In this document: positions 35,566 through 44,504 of the stretch, piece by piece
Layout: each line of letters opens with the position of its first letter
How positions within the stretch are numbered: position 1 is the first letter of the stretch
Source: Virgibacillus halodenitrificans JCM 12304
GTDB taxonomy: Bacteria > Bacillota > Bacilli > Bacillales > Amphibacillaceae
Assembly: GCF_001310895.1 (NCBI RefSeq)
Contig: NZ_BAZS01000014.1
Span: forward strand, 18,669-82,668
Length of the DNA: 64,000 nucleotides
Direction of reading: 5' to 3'
Position numbers and translations under genes: made by a program
The notes under the pieces: generated by a model
What the model was told of the DNA's origin: nothing
What the model saw: only the letters and a program-made list of their open reading frames with translations
Database searches by the model: none

Positions 35566-36873
35566 ATGAAGAAAAAAAGTTTAATTAGTTTATTGCTAAT
35601 CATAGCGATGCTTGTTATGTCAGCATGTGGCAATAGTGATGATTCTTCAGCAAAAGATGGAGAAAAGAAGGAGTCTGGAGGCTCAGAGGAAGCAACTATT
35701 GAGTTTTGGACAATGCAATTAAAACCAACATTCACAGATTACATTGAAGGTGTTATTGCTGATTTTGAAAAAGAAAATCCAAATATCAAGGTGAAATGGT
35801 TGGATGTGCCTGCAGCAGATTTAAGCCAAAAAATATTAACAGCTGTTAGCTCTGACTCAGCTCCTGATGTAGTTAACTTAAACCCTACATTTGCCTCCCA
35901 ATTGGCTGACTTGGATGCATTGGTAAATATGGATGAAGCAGTAGCTGAAGAAGATCAAAAGAAATATGTTCAAGGTGCATGGGAAGCGAACCAAATTAAT
36001 GGTACAACCTTTGCTATTCCATGGTACTTATCTACAGAAGTATCCCTTAATAACAAAGCAATTTATGAAGAAGCAGGTCTTGATCCTGAAAAAGACATCC
36101 CGGTAACCTATGAGGATGCAAAGAAAGTAGCTAAGACAGTTAAAGAAGAAACAGGTAAATACGGCTATTTCCCATCACTTGATCTATCTTTAGTGTTACA
36201 GCATATGGTTAAAATGGGAGCAGATTTAACAAATGAAGATGGAACAAAAGCGGCCTTCAATACAGATGCAGGTTTAAAGGCATTTGAATACTTTACAGAG
36301 CTATATCAGGATGACTTAATCCCACGTGAAGCATTAACAGGTGATCAAAGAAGTACAATTGATATGTATCAGGCAGGACAGGTTGCGACATTTATGGGAT
36401 CTCAGTTTATCTCCCAAATTAAAGAAAACGCTCCTGATATTTATGAGAACACACTTCCTTCCACTGGTATTACTGGAGAGAGTGGCAAAAAGACAATTAG
36501 TGTACAAAACATTGTAGTACCTGAACAAACGGAAAGTAAGGAAGCAGCAGTTAAGTTTGCGTTGTTCCTAACAAATGCGGAAAATCAATTGGAATTCTCT
36601 AAGTTGACACCAATTCTTCCATCAGCTGTAGAAGCATTAGAGGATCCATATTTCACCGAAGCAGGTGAAGATGCAGAGCCAGTAGATTTAGTTCGTATTC
36701 AGTCTGCTGCACAGCTTGATGAATCCGAGTTGTTAATTAAGCCAATGGATAATTATGATGAGTTGCGTCAAGCCATGTACGATGCTATTTCAGAAGCAAT
36801 GCTTGGAAATATGAGCCCACAAGAGGCGTTGGATCAAGCAGAAGCAGCATGGAATGAAATTTTAAGTAAATAA
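35566..36873 (+). CDS. Sugar ABC transporter substrate-binding lipoprotein (SBP family 1, CUT1)
   Basis: 435 residues. The signal peptide ends in VMSAC (lipobox, Cys near residue 21), so it is a lipoprotein. It is followed by IEFWTMQLKPTFTDYIEGVI, then ANQINGTTFAIPWYLSTEV, and LFLTNAENQLEFSKLTPILPS, all typical of MalE-type CUT1 binding proteins. AGAGGGG about 11 bases upstream, or AGGAG right at the ATG, serves as ribosome site. It is first in the operon with NagZ, NamZ and MurQ, so the ligand is probably a MurNAc- or GlcNAc-containing saccharide, perhaps GlcNAc-MurNAc. No ATPase gene is present; a shared MsmX-type ATPase elsewhere would be needed. Confidence 0.88.
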   Translation: MKKKSLISLLLIIAMLVMSACGNSDDSSAKDGEKKESGGSEEATIEFWTMQLKPTFTDYIEGVIADFEKENPNIKVKWLDVPAADLSQKILTAVSSDSAPDVVNLNPTFASQLADLDALVNMDEAVAEEDQKKYVQGAWEANQINGTTFAIPWYLSTEVSLNNKAIYEEAGLDPEKDIPVTYEDAKKVAKTVKEETGKYGYFPSLDLSLVLQHMVKMGADLTNEDGTKAAFNTDAGLKAFEYFTELYQDDLIPREALTGDQRSTIDMYQAGQVATFMGSQFISQIKENAPDIYENTLPSTGITGESGKKTISVQNIVVPEQTESKEAAVKFALFLTNAENQLEFSKLTPILPSAVEALEDPYFTEAGEDAEPVDLVRIQSAAQLDESELLIKPMDNYDELRQAMYDAISEAMLGNMSPQEALDQAEAAWNEILSK

Positions 36874-36888
36874 GCAAGTAGATTAGTT

Positions 36889-36912
36889 GGGGAGAGTAGT
36901 CTCTCCCCTTTC
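36889..36912 (+). terminator. Attenuator-like hairpin after the binding-protein gene
   Basis: GGGGAGA and TCTCCCC form a perfect 7-bp stem with a 6-base loop followed by TTTCTTTTT. Between a binding-protein gene and its permeases such hairpins lower downstream expression relative to the binding protein. Confidence 0.75.
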
Positions 36913-36964
36913 TTTTTATAAAACAATGTAAAAAAATGCATCATTTCTAAATCCAAAAGGTAGG

Positions 36965-37840
36965 GTGAATGATTTGAGAACAAATAAGCTTACACCGTAC
37001 TTGTTTTTGCTGCCAGGATTAATCATATTAGGTGCTTTTATATTTTATCCAATGCTCCAGGCCTTTTGGTTAAGCATGACTGATTATAATATGATTGCAG
37101 ACGCTGAATTTGTAGGAACCACAAACTATGAAAATTTGTTTCAAGATGATTTATTCTGGAAAACATTAACAAATACATTTATCTACTTAATTGGTGTCGT
37201 TCCGGCACTCGTGATTATACCGATATTTTTAGCTGTGTTGGTTAACCAAAAATTAAAAGGCATTGGTTTCTTCCGCTCGGCTTACTATATTCCAGTAGTA
37301 ACTTCTTTAGTAGTTGCTGGGATAGCCTGGGATTGGGTGTATAAAGAAAATGGTCTATTAAACTACGTGCTTGATATATTAAATATCATTTCCGAGCCAA
37401 TTCACTGGTTAACTTCTACACAGACTGCAATCTTTGCGGTTATGGTTGTGACCATTTGGAAAGGGCTTGGTTATTATATGATTATTTACCTAGCTGGTCT
37501 ACAGTCTATCCCCAATGATCTGTATGAAGCTGCTGATATTGATGGTGCAAACTGGTGGCAAAAGGTAACAAGAGTTACGATTCCAATGCTGATGCCATTT
37601 GTGCTTATCGTAACAATTATGTCTTCGATCGCAGCAATGAAAGTTTTTGAAGAGATTTACATTATGACTGGTGGGGGACCATTACATAGCTCAGAAACAC
37701 TCGTGTTTTATATTTATACAGAAGCATTCGATCGTCTTAATATGGGATATGCCAGTGCAGCTGGAGTCGTATTATTTTTAATTACACTTGTTCTTTCCAT
37801 AATCAACATTAAATTTATGGGTAAGGATAATACAGCGTGA
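36965..37840 (+). CDS. Sugar ABC transporter permease (MalF/UgpA type)
   Basis: 291 residues with six membrane helices; TPYLFLLPGLIILGAFIFYP is the usual first helix. The EAA motif YEAADIDGANWWQKVTRVTI (about residues 186-205) is followed by PMLMPFVLIVTI. The start is GTG 36965 (AAAAGG 4 bases before) or TTG 36974 (GGGTG 6-7 bases before); the latter gives 288 residues. It pairs with the next gene to form the CUT1 channel. Confidence 0.9.
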   Translation: MNDLRTNKLTPYLFLLPGLIILGAFIFYPMLQAFWLSMTDYNMIADAEFVGTTNYENLFQDDLFWKTLTNTFIYLIGVVPALVIIPIFLAVLVNQKLKGIGFFRSAYYIPVVTSLVVAGIAWDWVYKENGLLNYVLDILNIISEPIHWLTSTQTAIFAVMVVTIWKGLGYYMIIYLAGLQSIPNDLYEAADIDGANWWQKVTRVTIPMLMPFVLIVTIMSSIAAMKVFEEIYIMTGGGPLHSSETLVFYIYTEAFDRLNMGYASAAGVVLFLITLVLSIINIKFMGKDNTA

Positions 37841-37854
37841 GAGGAGGGAACTGA

Positions 37855-38703
37855 ATGGAAATTAGTAAAACAAAAACAAACAACCCGATCATCAAGAAGT
37901 TTTTCCTATATTTATTATTAATTATCGTAACGATTTTCATGATTGGTCCATTTCTATGGCTGTTATCAACTGCATTGAAGTCTGGAAGTGAGAACATCTT
38001 CCAATATCCTCCGAAGCTGCTACCTGAAAATCCAACATTAACTAACTTTGTCAAAGTGATGGACACCTTTCCTTTCTGGAGGTATCTGTTTAATAGTGTG
38101 GTAGTTGCTGTGCTGACTGTATTCTTGAATGTTTTATTTTGCTCTCTTGCAGCATATCCACTTGCAAGGATGAAATTCAAAGGGAAAAACACGATATTTA
38201 TATTGGTGCTTTCAACCATGATGATTCCTTTTCAATTATTAATGATTCCTGTGTATATCATTTCTTTAAAGCTTGGCTTGCAAAATACCTACATGGGAAT
38301 GGTGCTTCCACATGTTACTACAGCTTTTGGTGTATTTCTCATGCGTCAGGCTTTTCTGACCGTACCGAAGGAATTGGATGAGTCAGCGAGAATGGATGGT
38401 GCAAACAGTTTTCAAATTTGGTGGAGAATATTAATGCCACTTGTTAAACCTTCCATGGTGACCTTGATGATATTTACATTTGTTAGTGCATGGGGAGATT
38501 TTCTATGGCCATTAATTATTGTGAATGATCAGGACATGTTTACGTTACCACTTGGTTTAAACATGCTGCAGGGAACGTTCACATCAGATTGGCGCTTAAT
38601 TGCTGCTGGTGCGATCATTTCTATGATCCCTATCATAGTCTTTTTCTTATTCCTGCAACGTTTCTTCATTAAGGGAGCGATGAATGGAGCGATAAAAGGA
38701 TAG
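37855..38703 (+). CDS. Sugar ABC transporter permease (MalG/UgpE type)
   Basis: 282 residues, ATG 37855 after GAGGAGGGA. Six membrane segments; GPFLWLLSTALKSGSENIFQ is typical of MalG-type starts, and ELDESARMDGANSFQIWWRI is the EAA loop (about residues 178-197). It ends in RFFIKGAMNGAIKG, normal for the family. It is the second half of the importer and is followed after 29 bases by nagZ, tying transport to hexosaminide cleavage. Confidence 0.92.
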   Translation: MEISKTKTNNPIIKKFFLYLLLIIVTIFMIGPFLWLLSTALKSGSENIFQYPPKLLPENPTLTNFVKVMDTFPFWRYLFNSVVVAVLTVFLNVLFCSLAAYPLARMKFKGKNTIFILVLSTMMIPFQLLMIPVYIISLKLGLQNTYMGMVLPHVTTAFGVFLMRQAFLTVPKELDESARMDGANSFQIWWRILMPLVKPSMVTLMIFTFVSAWGDFLWPLIIVNDQDMFTLPLGLNMLQGTFTSDWRLIAAGAIISMIPIIVFFLFLQRFFIKGAMNGAIKG

Positions 38704-38732
38704 CGATTTATTTTGCGGAAATTGGAGGGTCT

Positions 38733-40334
38733 ATGGTGGACAACGTAAGAAAATTAAAACATCAAATCGGGCAAATGCTAGTGGTTGGTTTTGATGGGAA
38801 GACAATACCCAAGCACATGAAAGAAATGATTCATGAATACCATATTGGCGGAATTATCTTGTTCAGTCGCAATATTGGTACGCCTAGTGAAGTACTTCAG
38901 TTAACGACAGCACTTCAAAAGGAAGCAAAGCAGGCAGGGTATCAGCAACCCCTATTCATTTGCATTGATCAGGAAAATGGCATTGTACGCAGATTAGGTG
39001 AGGGGACAACGGATTTTCCTGGAGCAATGGCTTTAGGAGCAACAAACCAAGTGGAAAATGCCTATCATGTCGGGGTTGCCACTGGAAAAGAATTAAAGGC
39101 ATTAGGGATTAATTGGAACTTATCGCCTGTTGTTGATGTGAATAATAATCCGCGGAATCCTGTCATTGGGGTAAGGTCTTTTGGCGAGTCACCAAAACAA
39201 GTGGCCATGTTTGGCGAAGCAGCTATGAAAGGGATGCAAGCCGCCGGCGTGATTACAACCTTGAAGCACTTTCCAGGTTATGGAGATATGGGAGTAGATC
39301 CTCATCTGGATTTACCTGTCATTCTCCATAATAAAAAACGCTTGGATGAAGTGGAACTCTACCCATTTAAGAAAAATATCCAAGCAGGTGCTGATACCGT
39401 GATGTCTGCCCATGTTTATTTTCCTTCTATCGATGATGAAGCAGGTCTTCCGGCTACGTTATCGAAGAAGGTAATTACTGGCCTATTAAGAGAAGAGCTA
39501 GAATTTGATGGCGTAGTAACGACAGATTGTATGGAGATGAATGCAATTTCGCAAGGTATCGGTACGGAAAAAGGTGCGGTCCGTGCGATAGAAGCTGGTA
39601 TAGATTTAATTATGATTTCACATACATACAAGACACAGATAAGAGCTATAGAGAAAATATTCAGTGCAGCTGAACAGGACAAATCTGTCATGCATGCTGT
39701 CGAACAAGCGAATAAAAGAATTCAAAGGCTAAAAGCTGCGTATTTGCAGTGGGAGGATGTACATCTACTTGATACTCCGCCTACTGTGCCTGCTTTTGTT
39801 GGAGGAGAAGGACATGAAAAGCTTGCGGCATCTGTATTTCGTGAAAGTGTTACGATTGTAAATAATGAAGGTCTTCTTCCACTCAGTAGCTCATCAACCA
39901 GGAAGATCATGGTAATTAGCCCAGGAGATGAAGCAAAAACAAAGGTAGAAGATAAGAAACATAACGACTTCTCATTGAGTAGTGCTATAGAGGCATATCA
40001 CAATAATTTTGATGTGCAGCCATTTTCTGGTGATGCTTCAAACGAATATATTGAAGCAATTGCCCATAAAGCGAAGGATTATGATTATGTGATTATTGGG
40101 ACGTCTGGCCTTTCATCAGAAAGTAAACAAATTAAGTTAGTGCAACGTATACAAGAAATGGGCATTCCAATCATTGCTATAGCGATGAAAAGTCCATATG
40201 ATATTGCTCTGTTACCAAAAGATTCAGCGTCTATATTTACATATGAACCTACCGCCACAGCAATTCAAATAGCTGTTGGTGCGTTATTTGGAAAAGAGCA
40301 GGCGAAGGGAGCTTTGCCTGTCCATATGTTCTAA
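38733..40334 (+). CDS. nagZ: Beta-N-acetylglucosaminidase NagZ (GH3), no signal peptide
   Basis: 533 residues. The GH3 barrel holds FICIDQENGIVRRLG, then GINWNLSPVVDVNNNPRNPV, TTLKHFPGYGDMGVDPHLD (the His/Asp acid-base dyad loop special to NagZ), and FDGVVTTDCMEMNAI (nucleophile Asp). A second alpha/beta domain follows from about residue 370 and is incomplete relative to the longer secreted B. subtilis form. It releases GlcNAc from GlcNAc-MurNAc or muropeptides. The N terminus (MVDNVRKLKHQIGQML) has no signal sequence, so it should be cytoplasmic, whereas B. subtilis NagZ is exported. GGAGGG precedes the ATG. Confidence 0.9.
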   Translation: MVDNVRKLKHQIGQMLVVGFDGKTIPKHMKEMIHEYHIGGIILFSRNIGTPSEVLQLTTALQKEAKQAGYQQPLFICIDQENGIVRRLGEGTTDFPGAMALGATNQVENAYHVGVATGKELKALGINWNLSPVVDVNNNPRNPVIGVRSFGESPKQVAMFGEAAMKGMQAAGVITTLKHFPGYGDMGVDPHLDLPVILHNKKRLDEVELYPFKKNIQAGADTVMSAHVYFPSIDDEAGLPATLSKKVITGLLREELEFDGVVTTDCMEMNAISQGIGTEKGAVRAIEAGIDLIMISHTYKTQIRAIEKIFSAAEQDKSVMHAVEQANKRIQRLKAAYLQWEDVHLLDTPPTVPAFVGGEGHEKLAASVFRESVTIVNNEGLLPLSSSSTRKIMVISPGDEAKTKVEDKKHNDFSLSSAIEAYHNNFDVQPFSGDASNEYIEAIAHKAKDYDYVIIGTSGLSSESKQIKLVQRIQEMGIPIIAIAMKSPYDIALLPKDSASIFTYEPTATAIQIAVGALFGKEQAKGALPVHMF

Positions 40335-40399
40335 GTTAAAGGAAAATGTAGGATTCATATAGGAAGAAAAGGTAACATGAACGAAAAAAGGTGGATTAT

Positions 40400-41548
40400 A
40401 TGAAAATTGGTCTTGATGTGTTTCTTGAAAAAGAATACAAAAGTTTTATAGGGAAACGAATTGGATTAATTACAAATATGACCGGAGTGAATGAGAAGCT
40501 TGTTCCTGCAATCGATCTATTTCATGAACATCCGGATATTCAATTAACAGCATTGTATGCGCCGGAACACGGTATTCGTGGGGATGCCAGGGAGGGAGAG
40601 AAGCTTGAATCCACAATAGATCCGTACACCGGTTTACCTGTTTATAGTTTGTATGGTGCTACACGTAAGCCTGATCAAGCAATGCTGGAAGAGGTGGACG
40701 TTTTATTATTTGATCTCCAGGATATTGGCGCGAGATATTATACATATATTTATACGATGGCTTATGTGATGGAAGCATGTAAAGAATACCGAAAACAATT
40801 TGTTGTTCTGGATCGTCCCAATCCTGTAGCAGGCACACAAATGGAAGGGAACCTTGTAGAAGAAGATGTACGCTCATTTGTAGGGCTATTGCCAATACCC
40901 AATCGGCATGGCATGACTGTAGCTGAGCTTGCTCTTATGTTTAAACATGAATTTGACTATGATTGTGAGCTTACGGTAATTCCGATGGAGGGCTGGCAAC
41001 GAGATAAATATTATGATGAGACAGGACTTTTTTGGGTTCCACCCTCACCAAACACTACGAATATTGAGATGAATATTTTATATCCAGGTACATGTCTTTT
41101 TGAAGGAACAAATCTTTCAGAAGGGCGGGGTACTACAAAGCCGTTTGAGCAAGTTGGGGCACCATTTATAGATGGTCAAAAACTTGCAAAGATTTTTAAT
41201 CAGAAACAGATACCGGGCGTTTTAGCAAGACCGACTTCCTTTATTCCGACATATCAAAAACACCAAAATGAGATATGTGGAGGCGTCCAATTGCATGTAT
41301 CTGATCGAAAGAAGTTAAATTCCTTTGAAGCAGGTGTCCTTTTAATAGAAACAATTGCACAAATGTACCAAAGTGAATTTAAGTTTATAACGAATGATCA
41401 GGGTAAATATTTTTTTGACCTTTTAGCAGGTACGAGGGATTTGAAGCAAATTATTTTAAAACGTACTGTCCAACCATTTTTTGAAGCATGTGATAAAGAA
41501 TTAGAAGATTTTAAAAAGCAAAGAGAGAGTTATCTATTATATAAGTAG
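40400..41548 (+). CDS. namZ: Exo-beta-N-acetylmuramidase NamZ (DUF1343, GH171), no signal peptide
   Basis: 382 residues from ATG 40400 (AAAAAAGGTGG 5 bases before). GKRIGLITNMTGVN, then LTALYAPEHGIRGDAREGEK, LFDLQDIGARYYTYIYTM, VVLDRPNPVAG, PPSPNTTNIEMNILYPGTCL and TNLSEGRGTTKPFEQ are the conserved blocks of the YbbC/NamZ family. It removes MurNAc from the non-reducing end of peptidoglycan fragments. The B. subtilis protein is exported; this one starts directly with the catalytic domain. Placed between nagZ and murQ it completes disaccharide breakdown in the cytoplasm (inference). Confidence 0.9.
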   Translation: MKIGLDVFLEKEYKSFIGKRIGLITNMTGVNEKLVPAIDLFHEHPDIQLTALYAPEHGIRGDAREGEKLESTIDPYTGLPVYSLYGATRKPDQAMLEEVDVLLFDLQDIGARYYTYIYTMAYVMEACKEYRKQFVVLDRPNPVAGTQMEGNLVEEDVRSFVGLLPIPNRHGMTVAELALMFKHEFDYDCELTVIPMEGWQRDKYYDETGLFWVPPSPNTTNIEMNILYPGTCLFEGTNLSEGRGTTKPFEQVGAPFIDGQKLAKIFNQKQIPGVLARPTSFIPTYQKHQNEICGGVQLHVSDRKKLNSFEAGVLLIETIAQMYQSEFKFITNDQGKYFFDLLAGTRDLKQIILKRTVQPFFEACDKELEDFKKQRESYLLYK

Positions 41549-41562
41549 GATGGAGAGAATAG

Positions 41563-42474
41563 ATGAAACTGACCAATTTAGCGACAGAAAAGAGAAATCA
41601 GCATACAGCACATATTGATACTATGTCCACAAAAGAAATTTTAAATGTAATTAATAAAGAGGATATGACCGTAGCGCAACGGGTACAGCAGGTGCTTCCG
41701 CAAGTTGAAAAAGTTGTGGATGCTGTTTCCCATGCGTTATCTCGTGGGGGAAAGCTTTTTTATGTAGGTGCTGGAACGAGTGGAAGAATTGGAATTATGG
41801 ATGCGGTCGAATGCCCACCTACGTTTAGTACCTCACCTGAGCTTGTTCAAGCAGTAATGGCTGGAGGTACAGGCGCGTTTGTTCAAGCAGTGGAAGGTGC
41901 AGAGGATGAGGAAGAAAGAGGCATAGAGGATCTTGAAAAAAGAAATATAACCGACTTGGATGTAGTTATTGGCATTGCTGCCAGTGGCAGGACACCATAT
42001 GTAATAGGTGCATTAAAGCATGCAAAGAAAGTTGGAGCAGTAACTGTCAGCCTTTCCAGCAATCTGGATTCTGCGATCAGTAAGTTTGCATCTATTCCGA
42101 TAGAGGTGGAGACTGGCCCAGAAGTGTTGACAGGATCAACGCGAATGAAAGCAGCGACTGCACATAAGATGATTTTAAATATGATCACAACTACGGCCAT
42201 GATTAAAATAGGAAAAGTATACGAGAATTTAATGGTTGATGTAAAGGTGAGTAATAAAAAATTAAAGGACCGTGCGATAAGCATTGTAAGCACAATTACG
42301 AATGTGGCTGAGGAAAAAGCAACAGAAATATTGGAAATAACTAATTTCGAGGTAAAACCGGCAATTGTCATGCTCAAAGCTAATGTCTCATTTGAAGAGG
42401 CACAAAGCTATATAACCCAAGAGGGTGGTTTTGTTCGGGAGGCAATTGAACGTGCACGGAAGGAAAGGGTATAA
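41563..42474 (+). CDS. murQ: N-acetylmuramic acid 6-phosphate etherase MurQ
   Basis: 303 residues, normal length. LATEKRNQHTAHIDTMSTKE, then LFYVGAGTSGRIGIMDAVEC (SIS sugar-phosphate loop and catalytic Glu region), PPTFSTSPELVQAVMAGG, EGAEDEEERG, and TGPEVLTGSTRMKAATAHK are diagnostic. It cleaves the lactyl ether of MurNAc-6-phosphate to give GlcNAc-6-phosphate and lactate. GGATGGAGAG precedes ATG 41563. The MurNAc-6-P is expected from the BadF-type kinase three genes on, since no MurP-type PTS transporter is present. Confidence 0.95.
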   Translation: MKLTNLATEKRNQHTAHIDTMSTKEILNVINKEDMTVAQRVQQVLPQVEKVVDAVSHALSRGGKLFYVGAGTSGRIGIMDAVECPPTFSTSPELVQAVMAGGTGAFVQAVEGAEDEEERGIEDLEKRNITDLDVVIGIAASGRTPYVIGALKHAKKVGAVTVSLSSNLDSAISKFASIPIEVETGPEVLTGSTRMKAATAHKMILNMITTTAMIKIGKVYENLMVDVKVSNKKLKDRAISIVSTITNVAEEKATEILEITNFEVKPAIVMLKANVSFEEAQSYITQEGGFVREAIERARKERV

Positions 42475-42578
42475 TAAAAAGAAAGCTTCGTCAATAAGCA
42501 CTTGCTATTGTAAGAATATAGCTTTTGAACCAGTTATATCTTTGTCCAGACTAAACCAATTAAAAGTGAGCTGATTGC

Positions 42579-43460
42579 ATGAGCACAACAGGAGGCATTG
42601 TTATTTTAAAGGAAATGCTGCCGAAGTTGGCCCCATCTGAGAAAAAAATTGCAACATATATTATAAATAATCCTCAAGAGGCTATTTCGCTAACGGTAAA
42701 TGAATTGGCAAAAAAAAGTGCCACGAGTGGAGCGGCTGTTATTCGTTTATGTAAGTCGTTAGATTTAAAAGGCTATCAGGATTTGAAGCTGAGAATCGCC
42801 GGTGATTTGCGAAAACCTGGTGATCATGTTGGCTATCAGGATATCCAACCAAATGAATCAGCAAATTCCATCATAAAGAAGATGATTGATAATACGATCC
42901 AAACCGTTCGGGAAACAGCTGACATGCTAAATAAAGATGAGTTGCAAAAAGCGGTTGATATATTGAGAGCGTCCAGACGAATTCACTTTATTGGAGTCGG
43001 AGCTTCAAGCATTGCAGCAGAAGATGCCCAGCAGAAATTTTTGCGTATTGATAAAACAGCATATGCTTTTAAAGATATGCATATGGCTGCAACACTTGTG
43101 GCTAATGCAGAAGAAAAGGACGTTGTAGTGGGGATTTCTTTTTCTGGAGAAACTCCTGAAATAGCAAAAATTCTACAGTTAGCTAAGGAGAACAAGGTTA
43201 CAACAATCAGCTTGACGAAATATGGAAGGTCAACCGTCGCTGAACAAGCGGATGTTAACTTGTATACTTCAGCCTCCAGTGAGCCAACCTTTCGTAGTGG
43301 AGCGACTTCATCACGTCTTGCTCAATTGCAAGTAGTTGATATTCTCTTTATGTGTGTTGCGTCCATGCAATATGAGGAGACAGTGAAGCACCTAGGAGCA
43401 ACAAGGGATGCTGTAGATTTTCTTACAATGAATGGTAATGGCAATAATAAAAAAGGATAA
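42579..43460 (+). CDS. murR: MurR/RpiR-family transcriptional regulator
   Basis: 293 residues. The HTH_6 domain (1-75) has KMLPKLAPSEKKIA-like spacing, NELAKKSATSGAAVIRLCK and GYQDLKLRIA. The SIS domain (125-265) has IHFIGVGASSIAAEDAQQKF, VVVGISFSGETPEIAK and TTISLTKYGRSTVAEQADV. In B. subtilis and E. coli the equivalent regulator senses MurNAc-6-phosphate and represses salvage genes. Being inside the operon it is probably autoregulated. The ribosome site (GTGAG) is weak. It is a paralogue of the frameshifted RpiR at 1881-2701. Confidence 0.88.
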   Translation: MSTTGGIVILKEMLPKLAPSEKKIATYIINNPQEAISLTVNELAKKSATSGAAVIRLCKSLDLKGYQDLKLRIAGDLRKPGDHVGYQDIQPNESANSIIKKMIDNTIQTVRETADMLNKDELQKAVDILRASRRIHFIGVGASSIAAEDAQQKFLRIDKTAYAFKDMHMAATLVANAEEKDVVVGISFSGETPEIAKILQLAKENKVTTISLTKYGRSTVAEQADVNLYTSASSEPTFRSGATSSRLAQLQVVDILFMCVASMQYEETVKHLGATRDAVDFLTMNGNGNNKKG

Positions 43461-43477
43461 AGATTTATTTAAACACG

Positions 43478-43512
43478 AAAGGGTTAGCTCAACAGGAGTT
43501 AATCCTTTTGTT
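43478..43512 (+). terminator. Internal hairpin between murR and the kinase gene
   Basis: AAAGGGTTAGCTC and GAGTTAATCCTTTT pair with one or two G-T contacts, followed by TTTTG. It probably acts as a partial terminator or mRNA-processing element, because the operon continues 18 bases later. Confidence 0.5.
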
Positions 43513-43529
43513 ACATGGAGGGGATTTGA

Positions 43530-44504
43530 ATGTATTATTTAGGGATTGATGGTGGTGGGACAAAAACAAAAGCAATCATTACAACGGAAAAAGGAAAGTT
43601 GATTGCTGAAGCTCTAGTTGAAGCAACTAACCCGAATAGTGTACCTGAAGAAACCGTCAAATTAAGATTCCAGAACTTATTTTCACAGCTTTGGACACAA
43701 AGTAATCTGCACATAAATGATATTCGTCAAGTATTTGCCGGCATGTCCGGGGTAAGCAGACAAGCTTCCAAACAGGAAATGAAGCAGCTTTTGTCAGTGA
43801 TTCTGAACGGTTTTGAAAATATTAGTGTAGATAATGATGCAGTAACTGCATTATATTCTGGTACGTTTGGCAAGCCGGGAATCGTACAGATATCCGGTAC
43901 AGGTTCTATCACCTATGGGATTAATGCAGATGGGGAACACGGTCGTGTTGGTGGCTGGGGACATTTTATCGATGAAAACGGCAGTGGTTTTTCTATTGGC
44001 AGGGATGCCTTACAAGCAGCTTTTAAAGCACTTGATGAAAGAAGAACACTTCCATTGTTGGGTGAATTTATTCTGGAGCATTTTCATGAAAAAGAGTTGA
44101 CTGATGTAATTCCACATGTCTATCAAGCAGCTGATGTAAAAGTAGAAATTGCATCATTAAGCAAGCTTGTTTTTAAAGCAGCTGATCAAGGAGATGTAAT
44201 GGCCCTTTCAATTGTTAAGCAGCAAGGGAAAGAGATTGGAAAATCCATTTCCAGGTTAATTGATAATCAATTTAAAAAGGAAAAACAAGCTATTCCTGTT
44301 GTTCTGGCAGGAGGTATCTTTAACCGTGTTGATTTATTCCAAGAAACAATGGAACAAACGTTAAAACTACTTGGGAAGGAAGTTCACTTTATCATGCCTG
44401 AAATTGATCCTGCAGGTGGAGCTGTTATCGCCGCATTAAAAAAAGACGGGATTCAATTTAATGAAAGTGAATTTATCCAAAATTATCGGGGTGAATATGA
44501 ATGA
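43530..44504 (+). CDS. BadF/BadG-family amino-sugar kinase (MurNAc/GlcNAc kinase, MurK-like)
   Basis: 324 residues. LGIDGGGTKTKAIITTEKG is phosphate-1 of the ASKHA fold. FAGMSGVSRQASKQEM, then VDNDAVTALYSG, IVQISGTGSITYGINADGE (phosphate-2) and GRVGGWGHFIDENGSGFSIG, and VVLAGGIFNRVDLF (adenosine motif) complete it. Members include the Clostridium acetobutylicum MurK, which phosphorylates MurNAc and GlcNAc. In this operon it should feed MurQ with MurNAc-6-P and make GlcNAc-6-P from the NagZ product, replacing PTS phosphorylation. GGAGGGG precedes ATG 43530; its stop overlaps the next ATG. Confidence 0.87.
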   Translation: MYYLGIDGGGTKTKAIITTEKGKLIAEALVEATNPNSVPEETVKLRFQNLFSQLWTQSNLHINDIRQVFAGMSGVSRQASKQEMKQLLSVILNGFENISVDNDAVTALYSGTFGKPGIVQISGTGSITYGINADGEHGRVGGWGHFIDENGSGFSIGRDALQAAFKALDERRTLPLLGEFILEHFHEKELTDVIPHVYQAADVKVEIASLSKLVFKAADQGDVMALSIVKQQGKEIGKSISRLIDNQFKKEKQAIPVVLAGGIFNRVDLFQETMEQTLKLLGKEVHFIMPEIDPAGGAVIAALKKDGIQFNESEFIQNYRGEYE